Assembly: GCA_030263665.1 (NCBI GenBank)
Contig: SZPK01000005.1
Span: forward strand, 1 to 64,000
Source: Villigracilis sp024434165
GTDB taxonomy: Bacteria; Chloroflexota; Anaerolineae; Anaerolineales; Villigracilaceae
Direction of reading: 5' to 3'
Length of the DNA: 64,000 nucleotides
Part shown: positions 47,194-56,383 of the stretch, piece by piece
Layout: the number at the start of each line of letters is the position of its first letter
How positions within the stretch are numbered: position 1 is the stretch's first letter
Position numbers and translations under genes: made by a program
Notes under the pieces: generated by a model
Databases searched by the model: none
Told to the model about the DNA's origin: nothing
What the model saw: the letters and a program-made list of their open reading frames with translations, nothing else

Positions 47194-47481
47194 TTATAAC
47201 CGAACTTCCAGCCGAATCGTCGCAGAATCTCCCTCCTTGAGTTTCTCCGCTTTTTGGGCGCTCATTCGAATCGGCACGAGATAACTGCCGTCCTTGGGAA
47301 ACAGCGAGGTCGTCCATGCGGTCTTGCCGATCCGCACGTGGACGGGGATCACGCCCCAGCCGTACGTCACTAATTTGGAGACGGCTTTGATCTCCTGACT
47401 TTGCTTTTCAGGAACTTTGACGAAGAGATAAGGAGCCGGTCCGCGCCAGTGGAAAATTCTTCCGCTAAACTCGATGACCAT
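47194..47481 (-). CDS. DUF1905 domain protein
   Basis: 95 residues, all DUF1905: FSGRIFHWRGPAPYLFVKVP, WGVIPVHVRIGKTAWTTSLF, PKDGSYLVPIRMSAQKAEKL, then LKEGDSATIRLEV. The small beta-barrel family has no established biochemical role. It lies 12 bases upstream of the GIY-YIG-like gene and probably shares its transcript. Confidence 0.85.
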   Translation of the reverse strand: MVIEFSGRIFHWRGPAPYLFVKVPEKQSQEIKAVSKLVTYGWGVIPVHVRIGKTAWTTSLFPKDGSYLVPIRMSAQKAEKLKEGDSATIRLEVRL

Positions 47482-47560
47482 TGAGACAGTATATCAAATG
47501 CCGGCTGATATCCAAACTTCGATGCCGTTCTAAAGTAAAATCTACCCGCTGTTTTCTTAA

Positions 47561-47590
47561 CCTTCAACCTGAAACCTTCAACCTGAAACC
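47561..47590. repeat. two 14-bp tandem units before the DMT gene
   Basis: CCTTCAACCTGAAA occurs twice without a gap (47561-47574, 47575-47588) and the ATG of the next gene follows at 47598 without a ribosome site (CTCTCTT precedes it). Confidence 0.6.
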
Positions 47591-47597
47591 CTCTCTT

Positions 47598-48494
47598 ATG
47601 CGCCTAAAAGCGGACATCACCCTCTTCATCATTTCCATCATCTGGGGCTCTGCCTTCGTCGCCCAACGTGTCGCCGGGCAGGTGGGCAGTGTTTACATTT
47701 TCAACGGTCTGCGCTATTTGCTGGCGGCGCTGGTCGTCCTGCCTTTTGCGTTTCGCGCAGGTCGAAATACTACCCCGGCTTATCCCCGCGGCCAGTTCAA
47801 ATGGATGGGCATCGCCGGTGTGTTCTTGTTTCTTGGGAGCGCCCTGCAGCAGGCGGGCATGGTTTACACCACGGCAGGAAACGCGGGATTCATTACCAGC
47901 CTGTATGTGGTATTGATTCCGTTGATCCTCTTTCTGTTTTGGGGGGAAAAGCCGCATTGGTTGTTTGTGGCTGCCATCCTGCTGGCGATGGTTGGCGCGT
48001 TTTTGCTTTCCACCGGCGGAAAATTTGAAATCCACTTCGGCGACCTGCTCGAATTGATCGGTGCGCTGTTCTGGGCGTTCCATGTTGTTGTCCTCGGGAA
48101 ATACGCTTCGAAATATGAATCCATGTCTTTTTCAGTGGGGCAGTTGGCGGTTTGCGGACTGCTCAATCTCGGCGTGGGCGTCGTTGTCGAGCCGGCGCCG
48201 GTTTTCGATGCCAGCCTTTTGTTCGCCATCGCCTACACGGCGTTCCTTTCGCTCGGATTGTGTTACACCCTGCAGATCTGGGCGCAGAAGCATACCCCGC
48301 CCGCCGATGCGGCATTGATTCTCAGCCTTGAGTCGGTGTTTGCGGTCCTTTCGGGCTGGCTCCTGCTCGATGAACGCCTTGCTCCAGTGCAAATTGCCGG
48401 AGCGGTTTTGATCTTCGCCGCCGTCCTCCTATCGCAATTCAAGGAATGGACATCAGGTACAATTGATGCAGACCACTTGGTGGAGGGCCGATGA
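47598..48494 (+). CDS. EamA-family DMT transporter
   Basis: 298 residues with ten predicted membrane helices in two EamA repeats. Motifs include IWGSAFVAQRV at the start and DERLAPVQIAGAVLIFAAVL at the end. Exports or imports an unidentified small metabolite. First of a tightly packed plus-strand run to 54332; its stop overlaps the lipid kinase ATG (ATGA 48491-48494). Confidence 0.9.
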   Translation: MRLKADITLFIISIIWGSAFVAQRVAGQVGSVYIFNGLRYLLAALVVLPFAFRAGRNTTPAYPRGQFKWMGIAGVFLFLGSALQQAGMVYTTAGNAGFITSLYVVLIPLILFLFWGEKPHWLFVAAILLAMVGAFLLSTGGKFEIHFGDLLELIGALFWAFHVVVLGKYASKYESMSFSVGQLAVCGLLNLGVGVVVEPAPVFDASLLFAIAYTAFLSLGLCYTLQIWAQKHTPPADAALILSLESVFAVLSGWLLLDERLAPVQIAGAVLIFAAVLLSQFKEWTSGTIDADHLVEGR

Positions 48495-49396
48495 CCGCAA
48501 AAGTTATTCTCAACCCGTATTCGAATCGTTGGAATTCGCGAGCGCGCTGGCCCCTGGCAGAAGCCGCGCTCAAAGCCGCTGGCGTGGATTTTGAAGTGGT
48601 CGTTTCCGAAGAAAAAGGCGCTGTGATAGGGCTGGCAGAGCAAGCCGCGCGGGATGGTTTTTCGCCCATCATTGCTGCCGGCGGGGATGGCACCATCGGA
48701 GAAACCGTCAACGGCATGGCGCGCGCCGCGGGTACCATGGAGAAGCCCCTTGGTCCGCTCGGTATCATGCCCCTTGGTTCCGCCAATGACCTTGTCGTCA
48801 ACCTCGGTTTGCCCAGGGATTTGAACGAAGCTGCAAAGGTCATTGCCGCAGGAAAGACCGATCTCATTGATGTCTGCAAATGCAACGACCGCTGCTACGT
48901 CAACAACTCCGCTGCGGGGCTGGAACCCTACGTCACCGCCAAGCAGGAAAAGATTTACTGGATCAAAGGCATCATGCGCTACCTCGTGGCTGCCGTGCAG
49001 GGCATCATGGACAAGCCCGAATGGAATGCCAGGATGGAATGGGACGGCGGCTCATTCCATGGACCTCTCTCCCTGGTCTCTGTCGGCAACACACGTCTGA
49101 CCGGCGGCGTTTTCTACATGACACCCCACGCCGACCCGCACGACGGCAGGCTGACCTTTAGTTACGGCTATCGCAGCACCCGCCTTGGTCTTTTTCAAGC
49201 CCTGCCCCGCACTATGAAACTTGGCGAAGGCTCATTCATCGAAATGGAAGGCATGTACGAGGTTCACTGTACCCGTCTGACCATCGAACTGGATAAACCC
49301 TCTCCCGCCCACACAGATGGCGAACTTTTCCCCGAATGGATAACGTCTCTGAAATATGAGATCTTTCCCAGTCGGCTCCAAATCCTTCTACCATAA
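48491..49396 (+). CDS. diacylglycerol/sphingosine kinase-like lipid kinase
   Basis: 301 residues of the DAGK catalytic fold. ILNPYSNRW is the N-terminal phosphate-binding motif, AAGGDGTIGETVNGM the catalytic GGDG site, PLGSANDLVVNLGLP the third. The C-terminal half (SVGNTRLTGGVFYMTPHADP, then DGELFPEW) matches the family. Probably phosphorylates diacylglycerol or a related lipid at the membrane. It overlaps the DMT transporter by 4 bases. Confidence 0.92.
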   Translation: MTAKVILNPYSNRWNSRARWPLAEAALKAAGVDFEVVVSEEKGAVIGLAEQAARDGFSPIIAAGGDGTIGETVNGMARAAGTMEKPLGPLGIMPLGSANDLVVNLGLPRDLNEAAKVIAAGKTDLIDVCKCNDRCYVNNSAAGLEPYVTAKQEKIYWIKGIMRYLVAAVQGIMDKPEWNARMEWDGGSFHGPLSLVSVGNTRLTGGVFYMTPHADPHDGRLTFSYGYRSTRLGLFQALPRTMKLGEGSFIEMEGMYEVHCTRLTIELDKPSPAHTDGELFPEWITSLKYEIFPSRLQILLP

Positions 49397-49403
49397 CAAT
49401 CTA

Positions 49404-49452
49404 CTATTCCCTATCCCCTATCCCCTATCCCCTTCCCCTATCCTCTATCCTC
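49404..49452. repeat. CCCTAT pyrimidine microsatellite before a GNAT gene
   Basis: Five to seven CTATCCC-like units run to two bases before the ATG at 49455. The leader is all pyrimidine, so no Shine-Dalgarno site exists. Confidence 0.65.
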
Positions 49453-49454
49453 CA

Positions 49455-50036
49455 ATGACATCCCTCGATCTGTCCTTCCATCCACTTACCCAAAAACTAT
49501 GGCGCGACTTTGAAATGCTCTTCGGCGAGAACGGCGCCTGCGGCGGATGCTGGTGCATGTATTGGAAACTGCGCGGAAAAGCCTTCGATGAAAACAAAGG
49601 CGAGGGGAACAGGCAAATGCAAAAGTCCATAGTGGATGCGAAAATCATCCCCGGCTTGCTTGCCTATTCTGAAGGCTATCCTGTCGGCTGGGTGGCTGTC
49701 GAGCCGCGCAGTCAATATCCAAAACTTGCTCATTCGCGCGTGCTCAAACCCATTGACGACCGGGAAGTCTGGTCCATCACCTGCTTGTTCGTGGAGAAAA
49801 AACATCGGCGCAAGGGCGTCGCCGTGGAATTGATCAAAGCCGCGGTGGAGCATGCCCGAAACCATGGCGCGCAGATTGTGGAAGGCTACCCGGTGGATGC
49901 AAAAAAGAATTCTCCGCCGCCGTTTGTTTTTACCGGCACGGCTTCGGCGTTCAAACAGGCGGGATTCAAAGAGGCGGCGCGCCCATCGCCGTCGCGTCTC
50001 ATCTTTCGATACGCGGTCAAGCGTGAGGGGAAATGA
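49455..50036 (+). CDS. GNAT family N-acetyltransferase with Cys-rich N-terminus
   Basis: 193 residues. After an N-terminal helix the sequence NGACGGCWCMYWK resembles the CWCM motif of one GNAT subfamily. The acetyl-CoA site is WSITCLFVEKKHRRKGVAVE. Substrate unknown. Start at 49455 because it begins the homology, even though a pyrimidine repeat and not a ribosome site precedes it; the in-frame extension to 49356 is repeat-coded. Its stop overlaps the next ATG (50033-50036). Confidence 0.85.
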   Translation: MTSLDLSFHPLTQKLWRDFEMLFGENGACGGCWCMYWKLRGKAFDENKGEGNRQMQKSIVDAKIIPGLLAYSEGYPVGWVAVEPRSQYPKLAHSRVLKPIDDREVWSITCLFVEKKHRRKGVAVELIKAAVEHARNHGAQIVEGYPVDAKKNSPPPFVFTGTASAFKQAGFKEAARPSPSRLIFRYAVKREGK

Positions 50037-51280
50037 ACTTTCAACCGCCCTCGAAATCCCTCACGCGGCGCGACTATCAATTCATTGCGCTGGTTTCGTT
50101 TTTGTTCCTTGCTGTTTCCACCGGGCTTGTGTTTGCGAATCTTTCACTTCCGCGCGGAGGCGGGGATTTCCTCGTCCATTGGGCGGGCGCGCGTGGATTT
50201 TTATTCGAACGCGTGGACCCCTACAGCGGCGAGATTCCCGCGCGCGTGCAGCAATTGGTGTATGAAGATTCAGCCGGGGCGGGCGGCGAACCCTATATTC
50301 TGGATTCACCGTTTCATCTTCTGCCGTTCTATTATCCTTTCGCGCTTCTTTCGGACCCGCAAGTTGCCCGCGCCATCTATGCCATGCTCCTCGAATGGGC
50401 GTTGATCGGGCTGGCTTTGCTCAGCCTGCGGCTCACCGGCTGGGAGGCGCCGCGCTGGTTTGCGGTTTTGTTCTTTCTTTTTTGTGTGTTGAATTTTTAT
50501 ACCTTTCGAGCCGTTCTCGAAGCCAGCCCGGTTTTGCTGCTTGGGTTGATCTATGCAGGCATGTTGCTGGCGCATCAAACCGGGCAGGATGAACTCCTGG
50601 GCGCATTGATGGCGGTCTCTGTGTATTATTGGGAAGTGGGCTTGCCCTTCCTTTTGATGGTGGCATGGCGTTCGTATAACGAGGGGCGCGTGCGCGTCCT
50701 CGCGGGCTTTTTCATGCTTTCCTTCGTCCTGCTTGCCGTGTCCTTTCTGACATATCCGAACTGGCTCATCCCATACCTGCGCGCCGGGATGAACAACCTG
50801 CGCGCGGATTTTGGTTTCTCGACCTTTGCGTCGCTGGAACTTATCCTTCCTTCCTACGGCAGGATTCTCGCCTGGGCGGTGGCGGTCGTTTTGGTGGCTG
50901 CCCTCGGCTATGAATGGAACGCGCTTCAAACTGCGGATGACCGCCGTTTTTACTGGACAGCCTGCCTTGCCCTTGCTTCTGCGCCGCTTCTGGGTTTTCG
51001 CACCGAGATGGAGCATCTGGCGGTGCTTGTTATTCCGCTCGCGTTGGTCTTCGCGATTATCTATGACCGCTGGAAGCGCGCCGGCGCTGTTTTCACCGTT
51101 CTGCTGTTGTTGATCGTTTTTGGACTGCCCTGGGCTGCATACTTCCTTGCCCTGCCGCGTTATGGAGAAATGACCTTCCTCTTCCTTCCGTTGTTTACCG
51201 TCATCGGCTTGTACTGGATTCGCTGGTGGGCGCTCCGCCCTCCGCGCGTCTGGGCTGATCTGGCATCGCAGCAAGCGTAA
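50033..51280 (+). CDS. membrane glycosyltransferase, GT87-like (DUF2029)
   Basis: 415 residues with about ten membrane helices. SLPRGGGDFLVHWAGARGFL (acidic residue before a helix, first outer loop) is the GT-C feature, as in polyprenyl-phosphate mannosyltransferase-like proteins. The C-terminus ends in hydrophobic segments. Likely transfers a sugar from a lipid-linked donor outside the membrane. Overlaps the GNAT gene. Specificity unknown. Confidence 0.8.
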   Translation: MNFQPPSKSLTRRDYQFIALVSFLFLAVSTGLVFANLSLPRGGGDFLVHWAGARGFLFERVDPYSGEIPARVQQLVYEDSAGAGGEPYILDSPFHLLPFYYPFALLSDPQVARAIYAMLLEWALIGLALLSLRLTGWEAPRWFAVLFFLFCVLNFYTFRAVLEASPVLLLGLIYAGMLLAHQTGQDELLGALMAVSVYYWEVGLPFLLMVAWRSYNEGRVRVLAGFFMLSFVLLAVSFLTYPNWLIPYLRAGMNNLRADFGFSTFASLELILPSYGRILAWAVAVVLVAALGYEWNALQTADDRRFYWTACLALASAPLLGFRTEMEHLAVLVIPLALVFAIIYDRWKRAGAVFTVLLLLIVFGLPWAAYFLALPRYGEMTFLFLPLFTVIGLYWIRWWALRPPRVWADLASQQA

Positions 51281-51307
51281 ATCGAAAATCATAAAATCGT
51301 AAATCGA
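51279..51307. repeat. AAATCGTAAATC low-complexity leader
   Basis: AATCGAAAATCATAAAATCG, then TAAATCGAATG, fills the gap between two glycosyltransferase genes and ends at the start codon. It matches the sequence before 17626 at 16 of the last 17 bases. No ribosome site is visible. Confidence 0.55.
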
Positions 51308-52873
51308 ATGTCTTTCCGCGCCTACCTTATCCTTTTTCTTTCCGGTTTGATATTGCCCGTCGTCATTGCGCAGTTCCAGCCTGTGCCGGGCTACCTTGAT
51401 TCTGCCTACTACTTCGCCGGCGGGATTCAACTTGCCGAAGGCAGGGGCTTTACCGAACCGTACCTGTGGAATTACCTCGACGGCACGACCTCTCTCCCGC
51501 ACCCCTCCCACACATATTGGATGCCGCTCGCTTCCATTGTTTCCGCCTTCGGCATGTGGCTGCTGGGGCAAACCACCTACGCCGCCGCGCGAATTCCGTT
51601 CATCCTGCTGGCGGCGCTGGTCGTTCCGCTCACGGCGCATCTGGCATATCGCTTCACGCAAAAGCGCGACCTTGCCGTCCTTTCTGCGCTGCTTGCGATT
51701 TTTTCCGTCTATCATGCGCCCTTCGTCGGCGTGACGGATAACTTCAGCCTCTTCATGCTGTTCGGCGGGTTGTATTTCATCTTTGCCACGAACCTCATCG
51801 AAGACCCAACCCGCATGCAAAATTGGTTTCTGCTCGGTTTGATGTCGGGCTTCCTCGCCCTCTCGCGCAGCGACGGCTTGCTCTGGCTCGGCATGACGTT
51901 TCTGTTCATTCTCTTTCGCGCCCGCCAATCTCCTCAAATCCCAATTTTCCGTTTCATAATCCGCAATTCCCTCATTGCCCTTCTCGGCTTTCTGCTGGTC
52001 ATGGCTCCCTGGTATGCGCGCAACTACCTTGCGTTCGGTTCGCTCATGGCTCCCGGCGGGAGCCGCGCCCTCTGGCTCGATAACTACGACCAGACCTTCA
52101 TCTACCCGCCCGGACAATTGAGCATGGAATCCTTCCTTGCGTTGGGCTGGGCGGAGATTTGGTCCGACCGCATGTGGGCGTTGGGAAGCAACCTGATGAG
52201 CGGTTTCGCCGCGCATGGCGGGATCATCCTGTTTCCGCTCATTATCGCGGGAATCATTTACCATCGAAAGGACGAGCGCGTCAAACTTGGCGTGACCGCC
52301 TGGCTGATTCTCTTCTTTGTAATGACCTTCCTCTTCCCGTTTGCCGGCGCGCGCGGAGCGTTCTTCCATGCGGGCGCGGCGCTCCAGCCGCTGTGGTGGA
52401 CTCTCGCTCCGCTTGGTCTCGATGAGATTCTGCTGTCCCTGAGAAAAAGGAACTGGGGCAGCGACCAGGCCAAATTCATATTCCGAAGCGCACTGGTCAT
52501 GATCGTGGTCATGCTCACCGCTTACGTCGTCTATCTGCGGCTGTTCGCGCTGGGGTGGGGCGAAGGCGAGGAGAAGAATTATCCCGCCGCGGAGCGCCTC
52601 CTGCTCGAACACGGAATCCGAAGCGGCGACATTGTGATTGTCGCCAATGCGCCCGCGTATTATCTCGAAACGGGCCGCGCCGCAATTTCGATTCCGTATG
52701 GCGGCATCGAAGCCATCCGCGCGGTTTCGCAGCAATTCAATGCCGATTACCTCGTCCTCGAACCGTCGGCGGCGCTTCCGCAAATCAAAAGCCTGATGGA
52801 AAATCCACAGGAGAATCAGGATTTTATTTTTCTGGGTGAAGTCAATGGCGTCCACATCTTCCAGGTCGAATAA
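51308..52873 (+). CDS. GT39-like membrane glycosyltransferase
   Basis: 521 residues with about ten membrane helices and a C-terminal soluble domain. YLDSAYYFAGGIQLAEG carries the catalytic-type Asp in the first outer loop of GT-C proteins. Residues about 430-520 form a soluble domain (SGDIVIVANAPAYYLETGRA). Resembles the ArnT/PMT-like superfamily that transfers sugar from polyprenyl phosphate. Overlaps the next gene by about 30 bases in a different frame. Confidence 0.83.
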   Translation: MSFRAYLILFLSGLILPVVIAQFQPVPGYLDSAYYFAGGIQLAEGRGFTEPYLWNYLDGTTSLPHPSHTYWMPLASIVSAFGMWLLGQTTYAAARIPFILLAALVVPLTAHLAYRFTQKRDLAVLSALLAIFSVYHAPFVGVTDNFSLFMLFGGLYFIFATNLIEDPTRMQNWFLLGLMSGFLALSRSDGLLWLGMTFLFILFRARQSPQIPIFRFIIRNSLIALLGFLLVMAPWYARNYLAFGSLMAPGGSRALWLDNYDQTFIYPPGQLSMESFLALGWAEIWSDRMWALGSNLMSGFAAHGGIILFPLIIAGIIYHRKDERVKLGVTAWLILFFVMTFLFPFAGARGAFFHAGAALQPLWWTLAPLGLDEILLSLRKRNWGSDQAKFIFRSALVMIVVMLTAYVVYLRLFALGWGEGEEKNYPAAERLLLEHGIRSGDIVIVANAPAYYLETGRAAISIPYGGIEAIRAVSQQFNADYLVLEPSAALPQIKSLMENPQENQDFIFLGEVNGVHIFQVE

Positions 52874-54332
52874 CCTTTCGCAATGGGATTTGCTCGTCAC
52901 CGCCTGCGCGGTGGTGGGCATCGCGGTCAGTTATCTGATTGCCAGCCGCTTTACATACGCGATCGGCTTTCCGCTCGACGACTCATGGATTCATCAAACC
53001 TACGCGCGCAATCTCGTCCAATACGGCGAATGGTCGTTTCGGCCGGGCATACCGTCCGCCGGTTCCACGTCTCCGTTTTGGTCGGCTTTGCTCGCCGTCG
53101 GTTTTTTGCTTGAACTCTCGCCGTACATCTGGACGTATTTCCTCGGCGCGCTCACCCTCTTTGCGCTCGCGGTCTTGTGCGAGTGGGCGGTTCGTGAACT
53201 GGTGGAGACGTATCGCCCCGCCCTGCCCTGGGTTGGAGTTTTCATCGCGCTCGAATGGCGCCTTGCCTGGGCGGCGATGTCTGGGATGGAGACCCTGCTT
53301 CACGGTTTGATTGTCACGACCGTGCTGGTTCTCTTGATGACCAACTCGCCTCGTTATCTGACTTTGGGTTTGCTTGCCGGTCTATCGGTCTGGGTGCGCC
53401 CCGACGGTTTGACTCTGCTCGGTCCCGTGCTGATGGCGCTTGTGTTCCATGAAAAGGACATGCGTTCGCGTGCGCTTGCCCTCGTGCGATTTCTGATCGG
53501 CTTTGGCGCGTTGTTCCTCTTCTACCTTTTGTTCAACCTTGCCATTGGCGGCACGCCCATGCCGAACACCTTCTACGCCAAACAAGCGGAGTATGCCGCC
53601 TGGCAGTCGCTCCCCATCCTTAACCGTCTCGGACAGATGTCCCTGCAGCTGCTTGTCGGTCCGAGTCTCGTTTTGATTCCCGGCGTGATCGGCTGGCTGG
53701 TCAAGTCGGTGCGCGGACGCATGTGGGGCAGTCTCGCTGCCATGCTTTGGTGCGTTGGGTATCTGCTGCTCTACATTTCGCGCCTGCCCGTCTACCAGCA
53801 CGGACGGTACATCATGCCCGCCATGCCGGTCTTCTTCCTGTTCGGCTTGCTGGCGTTTGCCGGGTTCGATGCGGGCAGGATGTTCGCCCGCTATCATTGG
53901 ATCGCCCAGACCGTCTGGCGCGGAAGTTTGGGAATGCTCGTCGTCGGTTTTGTTTTTCTCGGCGCAAATTCCTACGCGCGGGATGTGGCGGTCATCGAAA
54001 GCGAAATGGTCGTCACGGCAAAGTGGGTGGCTGAAAACCTGCCCGCCGATGCGCTCATCGCCGCGCACGACATCGGCGCGCTTGGTTACTTCGACGACCA
54101 CGAACTGATTGACCTCGCCGGGCTCATTTCCCCCGAAGTGATTCCCTTCATCCGCGATGAGCCGCGCCTGGCGGCTTTCCTGAACGAAAAAGGCGCAGAC
54201 TATCTGATCGCCTTCCCCGACTTCTACCCGGAGTTATCCAGCGGGGCTGAGATCGTATTTACCTCAGGCAGCGAAATCACCGTTGCATTTGGCGAGCAAA
54301 ACATGGCGGTCTACTCATGGAAAAGCCCATAA
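52845..54332 (+). CDS. GT-C membrane glycosyltransferase
   Basis: 495 residues, membrane-spanning, with YAIGFPLDDSWIHQTYARNL as the first-loop Asp motif. Later helices are followed by a C-terminal domain with NLPADALIAAHDIGALGYFD and HELIDLAGLISPEVIPF, conserved in this group. A GTG at 52836 in the same frame is an alternative start. Third of three similar enzymes in a row, probably building one surface glycan or glycosylating surface proteins. Confidence 0.83.
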   Translation: MASTSSRSNNLSQWDLLVTACAVVGIAVSYLIASRFTYAIGFPLDDSWIHQTYARNLVQYGEWSFRPGIPSAGSTSPFWSALLAVGFLLELSPYIWTYFLGALTLFALAVLCEWAVRELVETYRPALPWVGVFIALEWRLAWAAMSGMETLLHGLIVTTVLVLLMTNSPRYLTLGLLAGLSVWVRPDGLTLLGPVLMALVFHEKDMRSRALALVRFLIGFGALFLFYLLFNLAIGGTPMPNTFYAKQAEYAAWQSLPILNRLGQMSLQLLVGPSLVLIPGVIGWLVKSVRGRMWGSLAAMLWCVGYLLLYISRLPVYQHGRYIMPAMPVFFLFGLLAFAGFDAGRMFARYHWIAQTVWRGSLGMLVVGFVFLGANSYARDVAVIESEMVVTAKWVAENLPADALIAAHDIGALGYFDDHELIDLAGLISPEVIPFIRDEPRLAAFLNEKGADYLIAFPDFYPELSSGAEIVFTSGSEITVAFGEQNMAVYSWKSP

Positions 54333-54337
54333 TGGGT

Positions 54338-54343
54338 TAAAAT
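54338..54343 (+). promoter_or_regulatory. -10 box of the NarL-type regulator operon
   Basis: TAAAAT in TTAAAATAG, 49 bases before the ATG at 54393. The leader contains AAAAGAGAG but only a weak ribosome site. Confidence 0.35.
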
Positions 54344-54392
54344 AGTGGCGATTTAGCAAGTCTATTCCAATAAAAGAGAGATTGGGCTCGGG

Positions 54393-55088
54393 ATGAACCA
54401 GATAACGTTGTTGATAGTGGACGATCACCCTTTGTTTCGCCAGGGCGTGGTGGATGCCCTGTCCCTGGAGCCGGATATGAGGATTGTTGCACAGTCCGCA
54501 ACCGGCGATGAGGCACTGGAATTAATCCGCTCCAAGAAGCCAACCGTCGCCGTACTGGATGTAAACCTGCCCGGCATAAACGGTCAGCAGATCACGCACC
54601 AGGTCTTCCAGGATAAATTGGGCACCCGCATCATCCTGATGACCGGCTACGATGACGTGGAGCAGGCCATCCATGCCGCGCTTGCCGGCGCGCACGGTTA
54701 CTGCTCCAAGGATATCGAACCGCAGACGCTTTCCCGCATCATCCGCGAAGTGGCGGAGGGGAAGTATGTGTTCGCCAACAATGTTTTCACGCGCCGCGAG
54801 CTTGAACTTTGGGTGGAGGAAAAAATGGAGGGCGCACGCCGCTCGTACAGCGAACCGGGCACCCCCTTCCATCCGCTTTCCGACCGTGAAATGGAAGTGC
54901 TGGCGTGTGTGGTGCGCGGCATGAGCAACAAGGAGATCGCCACCCTGCTTGGAATCAGCCACCAGACGGTCAAAAATCACGTCACGGCAATCCTGAGGAA
55001 GTTCGGCGTCGAAGACCGCACCCAGGCTGTCGTCTACGCTCTCAAACGCGGCTGGGTCACCCTGCGCGACACCGACATCAGGTCGTAG
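54393..55088 (+). CDS. NarL/FixJ-type response regulator
   Basis: 231 residues. Receiver with DDH at 10-12, D56 in VLDVNLPGING, Thr in LMTGYDD, Lys in YCSKDIE. C-terminal LuxR-type helix-turn-helix: PLSDREMEVLACVVRGMSNK, then EIATLLGISHQTVKNHV and LRKFGVEDRTQAVVYALK. It is paired with the DegS-like kinase 11 bases downstream. The Tad pilus genes follow, so it may control them, an inference from position. Confidence 0.93.
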   Translation: MNQITLLIVDDHPLFRQGVVDALSLEPDMRIVAQSATGDEALELIRSKKPTVAVLDVNLPGINGQQITHQVFQDKLGTRIILMTGYDDVEQAIHAALAGAHGYCSKDIEPQTLSRIIREVAEGKYVFANNVFTRRELELWVEEKMEGARRSYSEPGTPFHPLSDREMEVLACVVRGMSNKEIATLLGISHQTVKNHVTAILRKFGVEDRTQAVVYALKRGWVTLRDTDIRS

Positions 55089-55099
55089 GAGTAAACTTC

Positions 55100-56101
55100 A
55101 TGTCGAATCAAGAGACCGTGGATTACAAGAGCGAACTGGATGAAACACAGCGCGCCCTGCGCGAGATCACATTGATGATCGAGCAGAGCCAGGGCGAGCT
55201 TGCCAAACTCACCCAGCGAAACACGGCAATTACATCCCATCTTCAGCAGGTGCAAAAACAGGGCGCAGGGGTTGACGAACTCAGGATGGCGTACGACTCC
55301 GCTCTCGAAGCGCAGCAAAGACTGTTCGTCATGCGCGGGCAGCTGGAAAAATTACAGAACGACAAACAGCATCTTGAAAAATACAAGGCGGTTCTGGATA
55401 AGGTGGTATCCGGGGCGGTCGAGTCTTCGGGGGCGGTGTCTGCCGCCTCGAAAAGCCAGATGGCGGGCATCGAGATGATCGTCAATGCGCAGGAGGCTGA
55501 ACGTCAGCGTCTCTCCCGCCAAATGCACGATGGTCCCGCTCAGGCGCTTTCCAACTTTATTTTACAGACCGAAATCGCCATGCGGCTTCTGGATGTGGAC
55601 CCGGCGCAGGCAAAGGACGAGTTGGGGAATCTAAAGATGTCTGCGATGGGCACTTTTCAAAAGGTGCGCAGCTTCATCTTTGAACTCCGCCCCATGATGC
55701 TTGATGACCTGGGGTTGATTCCCACCCTGCGGAAATATGCAGACGCCTTCAAGGAACAAACCGGCTTGGAGGTGAGCGTTACCATCACAGGCACGGAGCG
55801 CCGGCTGGAACCCTATCTTGAAGTAATGATCTTCCGCGCCGTGCAGGAGCTGCTCGGCAACACCGCCCGCCACAGTCAGGCAACCATGGTTAAGGTCCAT
55901 CTGGATTTGGGGAATGACTTCCTGCGGGTCAGCGTGGACGACAATGGCAAAGGGTTCGACCCGGAATCCTTGAAGGAATCGTCGAATTTGGGCTTGAAAC
56001 TCATCCGGGAACGCGCGGAAATGCTGGGCGGAAATTTTGAAATTGACAGCGCTGTCGGTTCTGGAGCCCGGATTTCTTTCACCGTTCAGGCAAAAAACTG
56101 A
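55100..56101 (+). CDS. DegS/NarX-type soluble histidine kinase
   Basis: 333 residues, no membrane segment. A long coiled coil (about 5-110, LREITLMIEQSQGELAKL and on) precedes HisKA_3 with H143 in RLSRQMHDGPAQALSNFIL, and HATPase with ELLGNTARHSQAT, DDNGKGFDP and NLGLKLIRERAEMLGG. It resembles B. subtilis DegS in being a cytoplasmic kinase with an N-terminal coiled-coil sensor. Ribosome site TAGGAG precedes the ATG. Confidence 0.93.
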   Translation: MSNQETVDYKSELDETQRALREITLMIEQSQGELAKLTQRNTAITSHLQQVQKQGAGVDELRMAYDSALEAQQRLFVMRGQLEKLQNDKQHLEKYKAVLDKVVSGAVESSGAVSAASKSQMAGIEMIVNAQEAERQRLSRQMHDGPAQALSNFILQTEIAMRLLDVDPAQAKDELGNLKMSAMGTFQKVRSFIFELRPMMLDDLGLIPTLRKYADAFKEQTGLEVSVTITGTERRLEPYLEVMIFRAVQELLGNTARHSQATMVKVHLDLGNDFLRVSVDDNGKGFDPESLKESSNLGLKLIRERAEMLGGNFEIDSAVGSGARISFTVQAKN

Positions 56102-56300
56102 AGGCGATCTAACAAAGACTTGTCAACTGGTGTTGCGCAATGCCTCATGCCAAACAAGTCAGAATATCCGGGAAACCTGGAAAATTTCCGGGTAAGATGC
56201 GCCTGTGTCGGGCTGGCGTGACGCACTTTCCGTGTAAAGCGAGTTTACAATACTGTTAAGAAAATAACGGCGAACGCCCTATTTGTCCCATAATATGCTT

Positions 56301-56330
56301 TTGACATTTTTCCTGTATAATCAATATGAT
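56301..56330 (+). promoter_or_regulatory. promoter of the Tad pilus operon
   Basis: TTGACA (56301-56306), 18-base spacer, TATGAT (56325-56330). A TATAAT at 56316 is too close to serve with that -35. AGAGGAGCTG before the ATG at 56384 is the ribosome site. The remaining part of the 282-base gap (56102-56300) shows no gene. Confidence 0.65.
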
Positions 56331-56383
56331 ATAAAAAGCCGGATTTCCAAAAGAACTCAAGAACTCGTTGAGAGGAGCTGATT

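Noticed and set aside
49404..49452. CRISPR-like short repeats
   Set aside because: The units are six to seven bases without spacers, a microsatellite. No direct repeats of 24-40 bases with regular spacers exist anywhere in the window.
50306..52921. 871-codon open frame on the minus strand
   Set aside because: It lies wholly opposite two clear membrane glycosyltransferase genes and is rich in Arg, Gln, Glu and His, the composition expected from the reverse of hydrophobic coding DNA in a GC-biased genome.
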